Positions 34,741 through 45,326 of a DNA stretch of 64,000 nt are shown one piece after another. The first letter of the stretch is position 1; every line of letters starts with the position of its first letter. The DNA comes from Rhipidocladum racemiflorum (taxonomy: Eukaryota; Streptophyta; Magnoliopsida; Poales; Poaceae): NCBI GenBank assembly GCA_036346355.1, contig CM070571.1, forward strand, positions 49,310,293-49,374,292, in the 5' to 3' direction. The notes below the pieces were generated by a model that was not told the origin of the DNA, made no database searches, and saw only the letters and a program-made list of their open reading frames with translations. The translations under genes were made by a program, and so were the position numbers.

Positions 34741-37700
34741 ACTTGTTAACTCAAGACTGCTTGATTTTGTTTGACTCTGGAGCTTACGCATTCGTTTGTT
34801 TCGCAAGGCTTTGCTGCTAGAAATGACTTGAGAATTGCAAGACTTAAGTGCATGCTTTTAGTTCAAACCCCTGGTTCCGAACTCCGAACGGAAGTAGGAT
34901 GTTCCGGTGAGAATACTAATAGATGGAATAGAGTTCCTAGCAAACCTTATAACTTTGGAGACCCGGACCTTAGATGTTATATTGGGAATGGATTGGTTAT
35001 CCAAGCACAAGGCCGTATTGGATTGTGGACGAAGGACTATCTCGATTGAGAGCCCGTGTGGGAAGAAAGTGGAATTTCAAGCCACTGCGATTAGAGATGG
35101 GCCGATTGATGGTTAACAGTACCAAGGCAATCAGCATAGAGGATGTCCCAAAGTAGTGAATGAGTACCCGGATGTTTTTCCCGAGGATCTACAGTATGCC
35201 GAGACGAGGGACATAGAGTTTGTGATAGAGCTTGTACAGTACAAAGACCGATAGCAAAGAGACCCTATCGGATGTCTACCGAGGAGTTGGTAGAAATGAA
35301 GAAACAGCTAGAGGAGTTAATGGAGAAAGGATTTATCGAGACCAAGTTAGTCGCCGTGGGGAGCACCGGTTTTGTTTGTCAAGAAGAAGGGCGGGAGTTT
35401 CAGGATGTGCATCGACTCACCGTGCACTCAATGAAGTCACCGTGAAGAATAAGTATCCGCTACCCAGGATTGATGATTTGTTTGATCAGTTAAGAGGAGC
35501 CGGAGTTTTCTCCAAGATTGATCTCGAGATCGGGATACCATCGATTGAAGATCCGATCGGAAGATATTCAAGACTGCATTCTCGTCAAGATATGGACATT
35601 ACGAGTTCTGATTATGTCCTTTGGGGTGACGAATGCGCCACTTATTTCATGAATATGATGAATAAGGTGTTCATGGAATATTTGGACAAGTTTGTCGTCG
35701 TGTTCATAGACGATATCCTAATCTACTCCAAGACAGAGGATGAACATGCCGAACACTTAAGGCGAGTTTTGGAAAAGGCGAGGAACAGCAACTTTTCGCC
35801 AAGTTCAGCAAGTGTGACTTTTGGAAGGACAAAGTGGAGTTCCTTGGACATGTGATGACCGCATGAAGGAGTCGCCAGTAGATCCAAGCAAAGTAGAAGT
35901 GTGTTACATTGGGAGCGTAGAAGGCTGTGACCCGCATTCGGAGTTTCCTTGGAATGGCAGGATACTACCGCCGTTTCATCGAAGGCTTTTCGACAATTGC
36001 AAAACCTCTACGCAATTGCCGAAGAAGGAAAAGAAGTTTGCATGGACGCTTGAGAATGTGAGAAAGGATTTCAGGAGTCAAGAAGCGATTGACATCGACC
36101 GGTGTTAGTTCTACCGGATGTTGCTCAAAGCTTCGATATTTATTGTGACGCATCGCGCCAAGGACTTGGATGTGTCGATGCGAGAATGGAAAGGTCGCCG
36201 CTTATGCATCAAGGCGATTGAGGCCGCATGAGGAAAATTATCCGACACATGACCTAGAGTTAGGCCGTAGTGCATGCCTTGAAGATATGGCGTCACTATC
36301 TGATTGGAAACAGATGTGAAGTATATACGGATCATAAGAGCCTTAAGTACATATTCACCCAGTCGGATCTGAATATGAGGCAAAGGAGGTGGCTAGAGTT
36401 AATCAAGGACTACAATGTTGGAATCCATTACCATCCCGGGAAGGCCAACGTAGTTGCCGATGCTCTGAGTCGGAAGAGCCATACCGCGAGTATGTTGCTA
36501 GCCATAAGTCAGGATGAGTTATGTGAGGAGTTTCAGAAAATGAAGATTGAGGTTGTACCTAGCGGATTCTTGGCCGCATTAGAAGTAAAACCGACCCTGG
36601 AGGATCAGATTCGAGAAGGACAGAAGGATGATGACAAGATCCGCAGGATTAAGTCCATCAAGGAGGAAGGCAAGGCAGAGGACTTCAAGATGGATGAGCA
36701 AGGCACGTTGTGGATGAAGGATCGCATTTGTGTGCCTAACAAAAGGAGTTAAAGCAAGCGATTACGGAAGAAGCCCATGACTCAAGTACTCGATTCATCC
36801 CGAAGCGCCAAGATGTATCGAGGATCTCAAGGAGAGATTCGGTGGCGAGTATGAAGCGTGAAGTTGCCGAGCATGTTGCATTGTGCGACGTATGCCAGAG
36901 AGTCAAGGCAATGCATCGAGAGACCCGGCAGGATTGCTGCAACCGCTGAAAATACGAGTGGAAGTGGGAGGAAATCGGAATGGATTTCATTACCGGTTTG
37001 TCAAGACTCAAGGAGGTTATGACTCCATATGGGTTATAGTGGATCGCTTGACTAAGGTAGCCCATTTTATCCCCGTGAAGACCACTTACTCGGGAGATAA
37101 ATTAGCAGAATTATACATGATCAGGATTGTCTGTTTGCACGGAGTGCCAAAGAGGATTGTATCGGACAGAGGTACCCAATTTACCTCAAGGTTCTGGAAT
37201 AAGTTGCATGAAGCCATGGGAACCCGTTTGAACTTCAAGATGACTTATCATCCACAGACGGATGGACAGGCCGAAAGAGTCAACCAGATTCGGAGGATAT
37301 GCTAAGAGCTTGTGCATTGGCCTATGCTACCTCTTGGGATAAGAGTTTGCCGTATCTTTGGGTTCGATTACAACAATAGTTATCAGGCTAGTTCTGAGAT
37401 GTCACCTTTTGAGGCACTGTATGGTCGACCATGTCGGACGCCATTGAATTGGAATGAGACCGGCGAGCGCCGTGTCTTTGGGCCTGATATTCTTCAAGAG
37501 GCTGAAGAGCAGATCGCTATGATTAGGGAAAGGTTGAAGATAGCCCAATCTCGACAAAAGAGTTATGCTGACAATCGTCGCCGAGACTTGAGTTTTGAAC
37601 CAGAAGATTTTGTTTACCTCAGAGTTACGCCTCTCAGGGGAGTTAAGAGGTTCCATGCCAAAGGGAAACTCGCACCCCGTTATGTTGGACCATTTAAGAT

Positions 37701-38018
37701 TTTGAGCCATGAGGCGAAGTTGCTTATCACCGGAGTTGCCACGATCGTTGGCGAGGAGTACATGATGTATTCCATGTGTCCCAGTTAAAGAAGTGTCTCC
37801 GAGTTCCTGAGGAACAGACACCGCTAGAGTCAATTGAGTTGCAAGAGGATTTGACCTATAAGGAGCATCCCGTGAGGATTCTAGACACAATGGATCGAGA
37901 AACTAGAAACAAGTCAACCCGTTTTTGTAGAGTTCAGTGGAGCAACCATGAAGAAAGCGAAGCGACTTGGGAGCGCGAAGAGGATTTGAAGAAAGAGTTT
38001 CCAAACCTATTTCTTTAG
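34741..38018 (+). pseudogene. T4 pol: protease, RT, RNase H, integrase, chromodomain
   Basis: Protease remnant with HSFVSQGFAARNDL (34790) and ILGMDWLSKHK (34983). RT contains VKNKYPLPRIDDLFDQLRGA (35440-35500) and the catalytic VVFIDDILIYSK (35698-35735). RNase H contains YTDHKSLKYIFTQSDLNM (about 36318-36375) and ADALSRKSH. Integrase has the zinc region around CDVCQRVKAM (36887), DRGTQFTSRFW (37165) and QTDGQAERVNQ (37255). The last ORF (37776-38018) ends with a chromodomain-like segment, RVQWSNHEESEATWEREEDL, stop TAG 38016-38018. Many single-base indels relative to T5 break the polyprotein. Chromodomains of this group are thought to direct integration to heterochromatin. Confidence 0.85.
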
Positions 38019-38050
38019 TGAGCCCTGAATCTCGGGGACGAGATTCTATT

Positions 38051-38064
38051 AAGGGGGGGAGGTT
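38051..38064 (+). promoter_or_regulatory. T4 polypurine tract
   Basis: AAGGGGGGGAGGTT directly before the 3' LTR, the plus-strand primer site. T5 has AAGGGAGGTT at 55084-55072 (minus). Confidence 0.8.
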
Positions 38065-38680
38065 TGTAACATCCCAAAATTTTGCTTTTCTTAAATTCAT
38101 GTGTGATTTGACACTTTGGTGAATTTTTGGAATTTTCTGGAATTTATTTGGGTTTATTTGGAATTTATTTGAATTTATTCCATTTTGAAATAATTAAAGA
38201 ATTTAATTTTGCAAATAAAATTTTGTTGGAAATATTTTATTCGAGTCCAAAATGATCCAAAATATTTTCCAGAATTTTTCTGGAATTTTTCGAGTCATTT
38301 GCTATTTTTAATGAATTAAATGAATTATCGGGAATTATTTTAAATATTAATTATTTGGAAAAGGACCGGCCGGGTCGGTTACTATTCCTCGGGTCCGAGT
38401 CGGACTCGAGTCCGACCGAACCCGATCGAGCAGTTGACTCGGCCGAACCCACTCCTAAACCTAATCAATCCCAACCGTTGGATCAAGATCCAACGGTGAG
38501 ATCCGCCTGCACGGTTCGAGCCGCGAATCGGCCGGATCCGATCGCGCCTGCGCGATCGTGGCCGTTGATCGCGCCACGTGGGCGGCCACGATTTCGTCGT
38601 CTTCGCCGAGTCCGGCCGGACTTCGCCGCCGCGCCCGCGCCGTAGCGAACTAGGTTTCCGTCTAGAACGGACGCCGAGGC

Positions 38681-38689
38681 TATTTAAAG
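38681..38689 (+). promoter_or_regulatory. TATA box of T4 3' LTR
   Basis: TATTTAAAG at the same place as 29529. Transcripts starting here would read into T3 and R1 sequence. Confidence 0.5.
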
Positions 38690-40959
38690 CGTGAGACGTC
38701 CCCGAGGTTGCCCTCATCCTTGCGCACTCCGTTCTCGAGCCATCTCGCCGAGCCGCCACCGTTGAGCCGCAATCGCTCGCCGGAGTTGTCTCATCCCTCC
38801 GCCGCGGTTTGCGCCGGTTTCGCTGCCGTCGTCGTCGTCTTCCGCCGAGAAGGAGCTCAGATCCGAGTCCCCGCGACGAGACGCACCGAAGGAGGCTTCA
38901 TCTCGCCGGAGCACGCCCAAACGCCCGTCGGGCTCGTCGTCGCCCCCGTCTCCGGTCAAGCCAGCCGCTGCGGAAGCCATCGCCGTCTGCGAGCTCGGAG
39001 GACCGTCGGATCCAGATCGGACGGTTGAGGTGAGCTCACGGGTTCCCAAACCCGAGTAGATCTGGATCGTTGGATCAAGATCCAACGGTTCACACTTGCC
39101 ACGCAGTAGCAAAGGCGAATATAGGATTAGATCTCGACCGTCCGATCTAGATCGAACGCCCACGAGCAACGCAGTAGTTTCAACGTGTTAACCCTGGATC
39201 TAATCCGCGCCGTTGATTTTCAAACCAACGGCTGAGATTGCGCCACGTGTCGGGAAGATGGACCGCCGCGGTCAACGCCGTCCACGCTGGCAGTAGACGC
39301 CGACGCTGGGCCCGCAGCGTGTCGAGGGGCCGCATGTCGCTGGCTGACCCGCCAGCGCCGACGTCACCCATGACGTCACAATGGGTCCCACTGCCGGCCA
39401 CTGTGGCCGAGCCCGCCGACGTCGCCGATGACGTCACCCGAGAGGGCCCACATGTCGGCCGACACGTGAGTCGTGGACCGAGTCCAGATAGACCCAAGCC
39501 GAGCGTGGACCAAGCCCATGGACCGGCCGACGCCAGCAGGCCAATCGAGGCTGCCACGCGTGTCCATGCCGACGCAATAATTAATTTCCGAAAAGAAAAT
39601 GATTTATTAATTCGAAATATTGATTCAAATTTAGATTCAAACTTCAAACGCTTATAACTTTTATGCGTTTCAACTCCGATTTGAGCGATTCAAATTTCTA
39701 AATTTGTATAAAATTGAGATCTACCTAAATATGAATTTTATTTAATTTTTGGACTAAAGTTTTTCTCTGTAAAATTATTTAATTGATTATTTAAACTTTA
39801 AATAATCATAACTTTTATGCTTTAACTCCAAATTTGATTGATTCCAGTTTCTAAAAATCCAGAAAATTATGTTCTCTGTTTATGGATTTTATTTGGAGTT
39901 TTGGGATCTTTTGCATAGTGTTCATTTGTGTATTTGCTATTTGCACGCTTTTACGAGTAGACGTTGAAGTCAGGAAGGATTCGAGGGAAAAGTGTTGACT
40001 CAGGATCCAACTCAAGACCAAGAGCAAGTACTTTTTGAAGGCAAGTTGTGCTTTGACCATATTGATCCCATTTCGAAATCTATTTTGATTTAAACTATTG
40101 CATGCTAGTTCAATTAGAAAGATACTTTGTTTAAACATGGGGGTTAGATAAATACCAATTTGCTATATGACACCTTGATTACTCAAGTATGTGCCGTGAC
40201 CTTTTGTCACCCTAGTTGTGGTTTACTAGTTGGACATTACTAAATTGCCAACATGGGTTTAGATCGTTGTAGTATGCTGCTTAGACACACTACGTGCTCA
40301 TGACATGATTTTGGACAATCAAACGCTAATATGGACTTAATGATATATTGAACCTGTTTTGGAAAAGTATCATGTGATGTTGACAGACGTGGTGCATGGT
40401 AATCAAGCTGGGTTTGATAAATGATTTCGATCGGGGCATGTGGCAAGAGTAATCAGGTGGGCGATTGTGGCATTGGGAGTGATGATTTGGTTTTAGGGTA
40501 GTCTTGCCCTGGTCACTCTAAGGACTTAACCTTGCAAGCCTTTGAACTGGTCATACTTGCAACCACATGGTCGGAATGGGACGGCCCTAGTTGACTAAGT
40601 CGCTAAGGACTCACTTGTGGAGCCTCAGGGTGTCGATTACACCTTTTGTGTGATTGTGCGGGGAGCGTATCGTGGCTGTGGCCAGTACCCATCTAACGGT
40701 GTGTTGGTCCCATACTTCGCCTTGGCTAAGGGAAGGGATGGTGTAGAGCACGTCTGGAGAGGACCACCTGTTGTTTGAGGCTTCCAAAGGCTTTGTTACT
40801 GAACTCGCCTTTGTGGTGTTTGACTGTATCTTGTGGGTAAAGTGCATAACCTCTGCAGAGTGTAGAATCTATTTGAATAGCCGAGTCCACGGTACTGGAC
40901 AATGCTCGGGAATTACAGTCAAGGGTTAGATTTTCTGAAAATAACTTGGTTTTGAAAAG

Positions 40960-41148
40960 ATGGGTTGGTTTAACAAGGAAATGATGGAAATAGGGTTTAG
41001 GATGGGAAAAATGTTTATTAAACTTCTTGAAAAGTTATTTATGCTTTACTTATTTCTACTGCTTTCGAATCTACTCATATTACTTGTCAAAAGTCAAGCA
41101 TCGCAAATATACCCTGAGCTATTCCTTTGTACTAAGCCATGCATATAG
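40960..41148 (+). other. LTR-borne short ORF B (62 codons), T4 3' LTR copy
   Basis: MGWFNKEMMEIGFRMGK... with hydrophobic run MLYLFLLLSNLLILLVK and end LFLCTKPCI. Homologues are at 31799 and in both T5 LTRs. Confidence 0.25.
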
Positions 41149-41565
41149 TATATTAGCTTGCATTACATGCATGACTTGTCGAGTACCAAGTACTCACCCT
41201 TGCCTCAACACAATATCGCTTGAAGAGGAGATTACGCCGACTTTGGAGGAGGAACTCCAAGAAGACCCGTCTACTTAGGGATGCGAGCCCGATCGGTTGC
41301 TGTGGTATACTTTGGATGGCGCCACTAAGTTTATTTGATTTTCATGCTGCTATTTCTCTTTTAATAAGTTTCGCCTTGCAAGGCATATATTTGTAACTTG
41401 GCCATAAGGTCGAGTAACCCTTTGATTATTTAAATAAAGTACTTTGATAGTATCGTATGGTATGATTGTGATATATACCGATGTTAAGACTGTGTGCACT
41501 AGCGCGTTCCTGGACTAGTGCTGAATACACAGAGGGTCCGGATTTGCAAATTCGGGGTCCCGACA

Positions 41566-43141
41566 GTCAGCCGGTCCATGGACTCGGTCCATGGTTCGGT
41601 TTTGGTCCACCGTGGACCCGGTCCATGGGTTCACGTGTCACTGACACATGGGACCCACGGGACGACGTCAGCAGCTGACATCACCACGCTCGGCTGACAG
41701 TACTGACATGCGGGCCCCACCGTGATGTCAGCGTGACGTCACAGATGACGTCACCGCACGGTGGGCAAGGCCACTGACATGCGGGCCTACCGACGCCACG
41801 CTGCGTGACATCGGCGATCAGCGACGGCGCTGGCGACCGCGCCGGTCCAACTTCCGGACATGTGGCTTGATCAAGGCCGTTGATTTGAAAATCAACGGTC
41901 CAGATTGGATCTACTTCCGCACGTTGCGGTGCAACGCGGTTAATCTGGGCCATTCGATTTGGATCGGACGGTCCAGATTCGATTGGGTTTTGCCTCACCG
42001 TGGGGTGGCGTGGCATGACCCGGGTGGTTGACACGTGGCTCAATCTACATCATTCGATTTCGATCGAACGACCAAGATTACATCTAATGCTACAACGTGA
42101 TTCAACCCTAACCGTACGATCTAGATCTAACGGCTGAGATTGGATCTAGCACGGTGCGGCTATGGGCTACATGGCACAATCTAGGGCGTTGGATCTAGAT
42201 CCAACGGCTGAGATTAGATCTAAAGGGGTAACACGTGAGGCTTACCCGCGGTGACGTGGACGAATCCTGGCCGTGCGATGATGATCCAACGGATGAGAAG
42301 CTTCGCGGTCCGGCGGTGGCGTGCGGCAGAGCTCGGTGACCGGAGACGAAGACGATGACACAGCCAATGGCGCTTCGGGCACGCTCCGGCTAGGTGAGTG
42401 GTACTCCCAGGCGTGGCTCGTCGCGACGGTTCCGGATCTGGGCTCAGTGACGGCGAAGGACGGCAGATGTGGTGGCAATCGGTGGAAACCGCGATGGATG
42501 GCAAATCCAACTACGGCGAGCTCTTGCGGGCTAACGGTGGCGGCTTGACCTCGACGGGTTAGGGCTACGGGTGCGCACGGAAGAGAGCTTCACGGCAGGG
42601 GTGGCGGCGCATTAAATAGGGGTCTCGGCTTCCGTGAAAACCGCGAAAACCGAGGATCACTCGGCGGCGGCGGGGGAATCCGACTGGGATTCGGACTGGG
42701 CGACGTGGCGCAACGCTGGACGTTGGATCAAGATCCGACTACCACGCGTGTTAGGGTTCGGCTGGCTCAGTCGACTTGAGTCCGGTTCGAGTCTGACTCG
42801 AGTCGGACTCGGTCGAATGAACAATACAAACCCACTCGGCTAATTTCCAACGATTTAATAACTAAATTAATTTCTAGAAATTCAAATAATCCAAGAAAAA
42901 TAGCAAAATAATCAGAAAAATTCCAGAAAAAATCTGAATAATACTTTGAGACATTTTGGACTCAAATAAAATATTTCCAACTAAATTTTATTTATAACTT
43001 TAAATTCTTTCATTATTTCAAAAGGGAATAAATTCAAATTAAATTCAAATAAATCCGAATAAATTCCAGAAAATTCCAAAAATTCACCAAAGTGCCAAAT
43101 TTCGTTTAAATTCATGAAAAGCAAAAATTTGGGGTGTTAAA
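41566..43141 (-). repeat. T3 LTR, last part
   Basis: Resumes with GTCAG after T4 and runs to the T3 end. It contains GGATC-type dyads (for example the perfect 20-bp palindrome at 42187-42206), a TGACGTCA-rich part (41720-41760) and a TATA-like TATTTAATG at 42618-42610 (minus). No gene. Confidence 0.8.
42610..42618 (-). promoter_or_regulatory. TATA-like box of T3
   Basis: TATTTAATG on the minus strand, about 525 bp from the LTR start at 43141. It corresponds to TATTTAAAG in T4 and T5 with one base changed. Confidence 0.4.
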
Positions 43142-43146
43142 GAAGG

Positions 43147-43550
43147 CCCAATCTGACAAACACATATCAGAGCGAACTTTTCAGGTTGGTGATATGGTGT
43201 ACCTTAAATTGCAACCATATGTGCAGACATCGATTGCTTCGCGTAGCAATCAAAAGCTTTGCTTCAGATTTTATGGACCATATAAGATATTGGAAAGAAT
43301 TGGTCAAGTGGCATATAAATTGGACTTACCTGAGGGCAGTAAAATACATCCAGTGGTCCATGTCTCACAGCTCAAACGCCATATTCATCCTTCGAACCAG
43401 GTACAGCCGAAGTCAGAGGTACATTGCATGAATGCAGTTGAACCACAGGTACCAGTAGCAATTTTGAAGAGGAAGTTGATTAAGAAAGGGAATCATGTGA
43501 TGCCTGTTGTGTTGGTGCAATGGTCGGGATGGCCATCGACTTTGGCGACA
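43147..43550 (+). pseudogene. R1 integrase C-terminus and start of chromodomain
   Basis: Continues from LRMK at 23181 as AQSDKHISERTFQVGDMVYLKLQPYVQ, the conserved GDxVxLKLQP segment after the integrase core. It then reads KLDLPEGSKIHPVVHVSQLKRH and VVLVQWSGWPSTLAT (chromodomain start). The frame is open for about 130 codons. It stops where W-E-D would follow, because a copia-like sequence begins at about 43551. Confidence 0.8.
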
Positions 43551-44189
43551 TAAGAAAACTATTACAAGTAAAACGAGAATAGCAATAGAATGAATGGATG
43601 AACCCCAAAAATTGCATTGATCATGTATGTATTTATACATGTGAAGGGATGCTATGAATAGATGCCTAATCCCAAGAGGTGTCTTTTAGAGAAGACATTA
43701 ACTACCTAATCTATGTCTTGATGAGAATACATGGAGAGGTGTCTTTTAGAGAAGACATTAACTACCTAATCTATGTCTTGATGAGATCACATGAAGAGGT
43801 GTCTTTTGAGAAGACATTGGTTCACAATACTCCCCCTTGATCGAATCTTCCTTGAGATCAATGCGTTGTTTGATTCCTTTAAAAACCCTATGGGAACAAT
43901 CTGAGGATTATATTGATATGCCATCAAAAACTCCTTTAAACCCGATGGGAGAAATAAGGAGAAACATATGACATATATAAGTGTGATTAATAAACAACTG
44001 TCTTTGGTAATTTCTCTAAAAACCTTGTAGGAAAAATATGAAGAGAAGATATGTTGATATACTGTTGAAAACTCCTATGAAAAACCCAATGGGAAAATTT
44101 AGGAGAAAAACTGATACAGTATATTTAAGTGATTGTCTTTTGTGAACTCGTATGAGAAAACCTATTATAGAAAAAACCCACAAAACGAG
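43551..44189 (-). mobile_element. Copia-like LTR fragment, minus orientation, interrupted by Tat element
   Basis: AT-rich with no coding sequence. On the minus strand there is a TATAAATAC box near 43636. The plus strand carries four spaced copies of a CCC-N-ATGGGA-type motif (about 43888, 43942, 44028, 44086), as seen in some copia LTR/UTR regions. A 60-bp direct repeat lies at 43676-43830. The left boundary is where R1 ends, but a canonical TG end is not visible. The right part is beyond the Tat insertion. Identification is tentative. Confidence 0.4.
43676..43830. repeat. 60-bp direct repeat, two and a half copies
   Basis: Units beginning GAGGTGTCTTTTAGAGAAGA start at 43676, 43736 and 43796 (partial). 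The first two are almost identical. Confidence 0.85.
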
Positions 44190-44299
44190 TGTCAGCGTAT
44201 TCTACACCAGGGTGCCCGCTCCCCCGCAGTTAACGCGGTCGCCGGGCGGGCAGGGCGCGTCCAAGCCCCCCCCACTACGGCGAGCAGAAGGGCCGCAAG

Positions 44300-44628
44300 G
44301 TGGTCGCCCAGTGGACAGGTGGCGAACAAGCCACGCCACTAGGCGACCAGTATGGTGGTTGCCCAGTGGACAGGTGGCGATCAGGCCATGCCACTGGGCG
44401 CCCAGTAAAGTGGTCACCTAGTGGACAGGTGGCGAGCAGGCCACGCCACTGGGCGCCCAGTAAGGTGGTCGCCCAGTGGACAGGTGGCGATCAGGCCACG
44501 CCACTGGGCGCCCAGTAAAGTGGTCGCCCAGTGGACAGGTGGCGAGCAGGCCACGCACTGGGCGCCTAGTGAGGTGGTTGCCGGCGGACAGGTGGCGTAC
44601 GGGCTACGCCACTGGAGCACAACCCCCG
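44300..44628. repeat. Six 55-bp tandem repeats, each a potential hairpin
   Basis: Units start at 44300, 44355, 44410, 44465, 44520 and 44574. A typical unit contains CGCCCAGTGG and its exact inverted complement CCACTGGGCG, with an inner pair GTGGC and GCCAC between them, so each unit can fold into a nested stem. The last unit has one base deleted and is more diverged. All lie in the U3 part, 300-640 bp upstream of the TATA box. Confidence 0.9.
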
Positions 44629-44650
44629 AGGCGGCGTTGTCAGGGTCAAG

Positions 44651-44683
44651 GGCATTTAATGCGAATCGTGCGCATTAAATGCC
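44651..44683. repeat. Perfect 13-bp inverted repeat
   Basis: GGCATTTAATGCG, a 7-nt spacer, then CGCATTAAATGCC. Related GCATTAAAT or CATTTAATGC motifs recur at 44829-44838 and 44861-44872, so this could be a regulatory motif family in the U3. Confidence 0.85.
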
Positions 44684-44936
44684 AAGCGTGGAGGCTACAG
44701 TATGGCGGCGCGCCTTCCCCAGGTGCGTAATAATTACGGGTGACGTCATGGCAGCACTTCACCCTCTGACGAAACGAACGGCGTTGGTGGGCGTGGGGCC
44801 CGAGGCAGGGGTGTGACGGCTGCGGCAGGCATTAAATAAGGTGTAAGGACAGTGACGGGCGCATTTAATGCACCCGTGGCAGTATAATGAGTATGGCTTG
44901 CAGTGTAAGCCTCTCATGTGCCCCCGCCAGCCCAAG

Positions 44937-44945
44937 TATAAAAGG
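44937..44945 (+). promoter_or_regulatory. TATA box of Tat LTR
   Basis: TATAAAAGG, about 750 bp from the LTR start and about 290 bp before its end. Confidence 0.7.
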
Positions 44946-45234
44946 GAGCCGGGGTGCATGGGAGAGGGGGTTCGATCCATTGATGGTAGGTTCCGTTTTC
45001 TCAAGTTAGGATTCCAAGTTCATATTCCACAAGACAAGCAATGCCAAGAGAAGCAGGACTAGGGCTGTTACTCTTCGGAGGGCCCGAACCTGGGTAAATC
45101 TGTGCATCCCCATCCTTCTGAGCTTCACCGGCACTCCGATCTTCTTTCTTCCTCTGGCGATTGCCCCGAAAGCCCCCTGTCTGAACCTCATAAGCACCTG
45201 ATTTGGAGGTGCCTGTTGGCTAGTACGCCGACAG

Positions 45235-45252
45235 TGGCACGCCAGGTAGGGG
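45235..45252 (+). promoter_or_regulatory. Tat element primer binding site
   Basis: TGGCACGCCAGGTAGGGG starts 2 nt after the LTR end. It begins with TGG as tRNA-primed sites do. I do not name the tRNA. Confidence 0.6.
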
Positions 45253-45326
45253 CTATTGGTGGTTAGATTGCCCTCTTCCTTCCGTTTCTGGTTCGAAGTT
45301 TAGAAGAAGTAGGGGCGATTGTCTGC

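Larger units (their letters stand above)
28923..41565 (+). mobile_element. T4: full-length Tekay/Del-like chromovirus (Ty3/gypsy)
   Basis: Two LTRs in direct orientation (28923-32396 and 38065-41565) flank an internal region with a primer site, an ORF upstream of gag, gag, pol with a C-terminal chromodomain, and a polypurine tract. The 5-bp duplication GTCAG is at 28918-28922 and 41566-41570. Long LTRs, gene order and the chromodomain place it in the Tekay/Del group; rice RIRE3/RIRE8 are likely relatives (recalled, not searched). The coding region is broken by many small indels. It inserted into T3, which was already in R1. Confidence 0.9.
38065..41565 (+). repeat. T4 3' LTR
   Basis: 3501 bp, TGTAACATCCC to GGGGTCCCGACA. 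It is very similar to the 5' LTR, but by eye the differences are mostly 1-4 bp indels, clustered in GC-rich parts (for example 38380-38640, 39100-39560, 40380-40460). TATA box at 38681. Short ORF B is present at 40960-41148. Confidence 0.9.
23182..43141 (-). mobile_element. T3: solo LTR of the T family, minus, split by hAT and T4
   Basis: Starts TGTCGGGACCCG at 23182 and ends GGGGTGTTAAA at 43141, where TGTTACA is expected. The 5-bp duplication GAAGG lies on both sides (23177-23181 and 43142-43146). The three surviving parts are 23182-24117, 27754-28922 and 41566-43141. Subtracting the hAT with its duplicated 8 bp and T4 with its duplicated 5 bp leaves about 3.67 kb, the expected LTR size. 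Removing T3 rejoins the R1 integrase frame exactly. Confidence 0.85.
4058..43550 (+). mobile_element. R1: Reina-like chromovirus (Ty3/gypsy), split by four insertions, 3' end missing
   Basis: This is the backbone of the window. A short LTR (4058-4230 plus 12793-12905, 286 bp net, TGTTA...TAACA ends) is followed by an initiator-Met-type primer site and then gag, protease, RT, RNase H, integrase and the start of a chromodomain in order. The short LTR and the CxxCGEKWxxxHxC zinc knuckle suggest a Reina-type chromovirus; the lineage call is a judgement. R1 is interrupted by solo LTRs T1, C1, T2 and T3, and the reading frame rejoins exactly when C1, T2 and T3 are removed at their TSDs. Multiple in-frame stops show it is long dead. 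It is cut at about 43550 by a copia-like sequence, and its 3' LTR is not seen. Confidence 0.8.
44190..45233 (+). repeat. Tat element 5' LTR
   Basis: TGTCAGCGTATTC to AGTACGCCGACA, 1044 bp. It contains the 55-bp tandem hairpin repeats (44300-44628), a 13-bp perfect inverted repeat (44651-44683) and TATAAAAGG at 44937. The end is set by the adjacent primer site. Confidence 0.8.

Noticed and set aside
44300..44628. Regularly spaced repeats as a CRISPR array
   Set aside because: The whole 55-bp unit repeats with no unique spacers, and it sits in a retrotransposon LTR.
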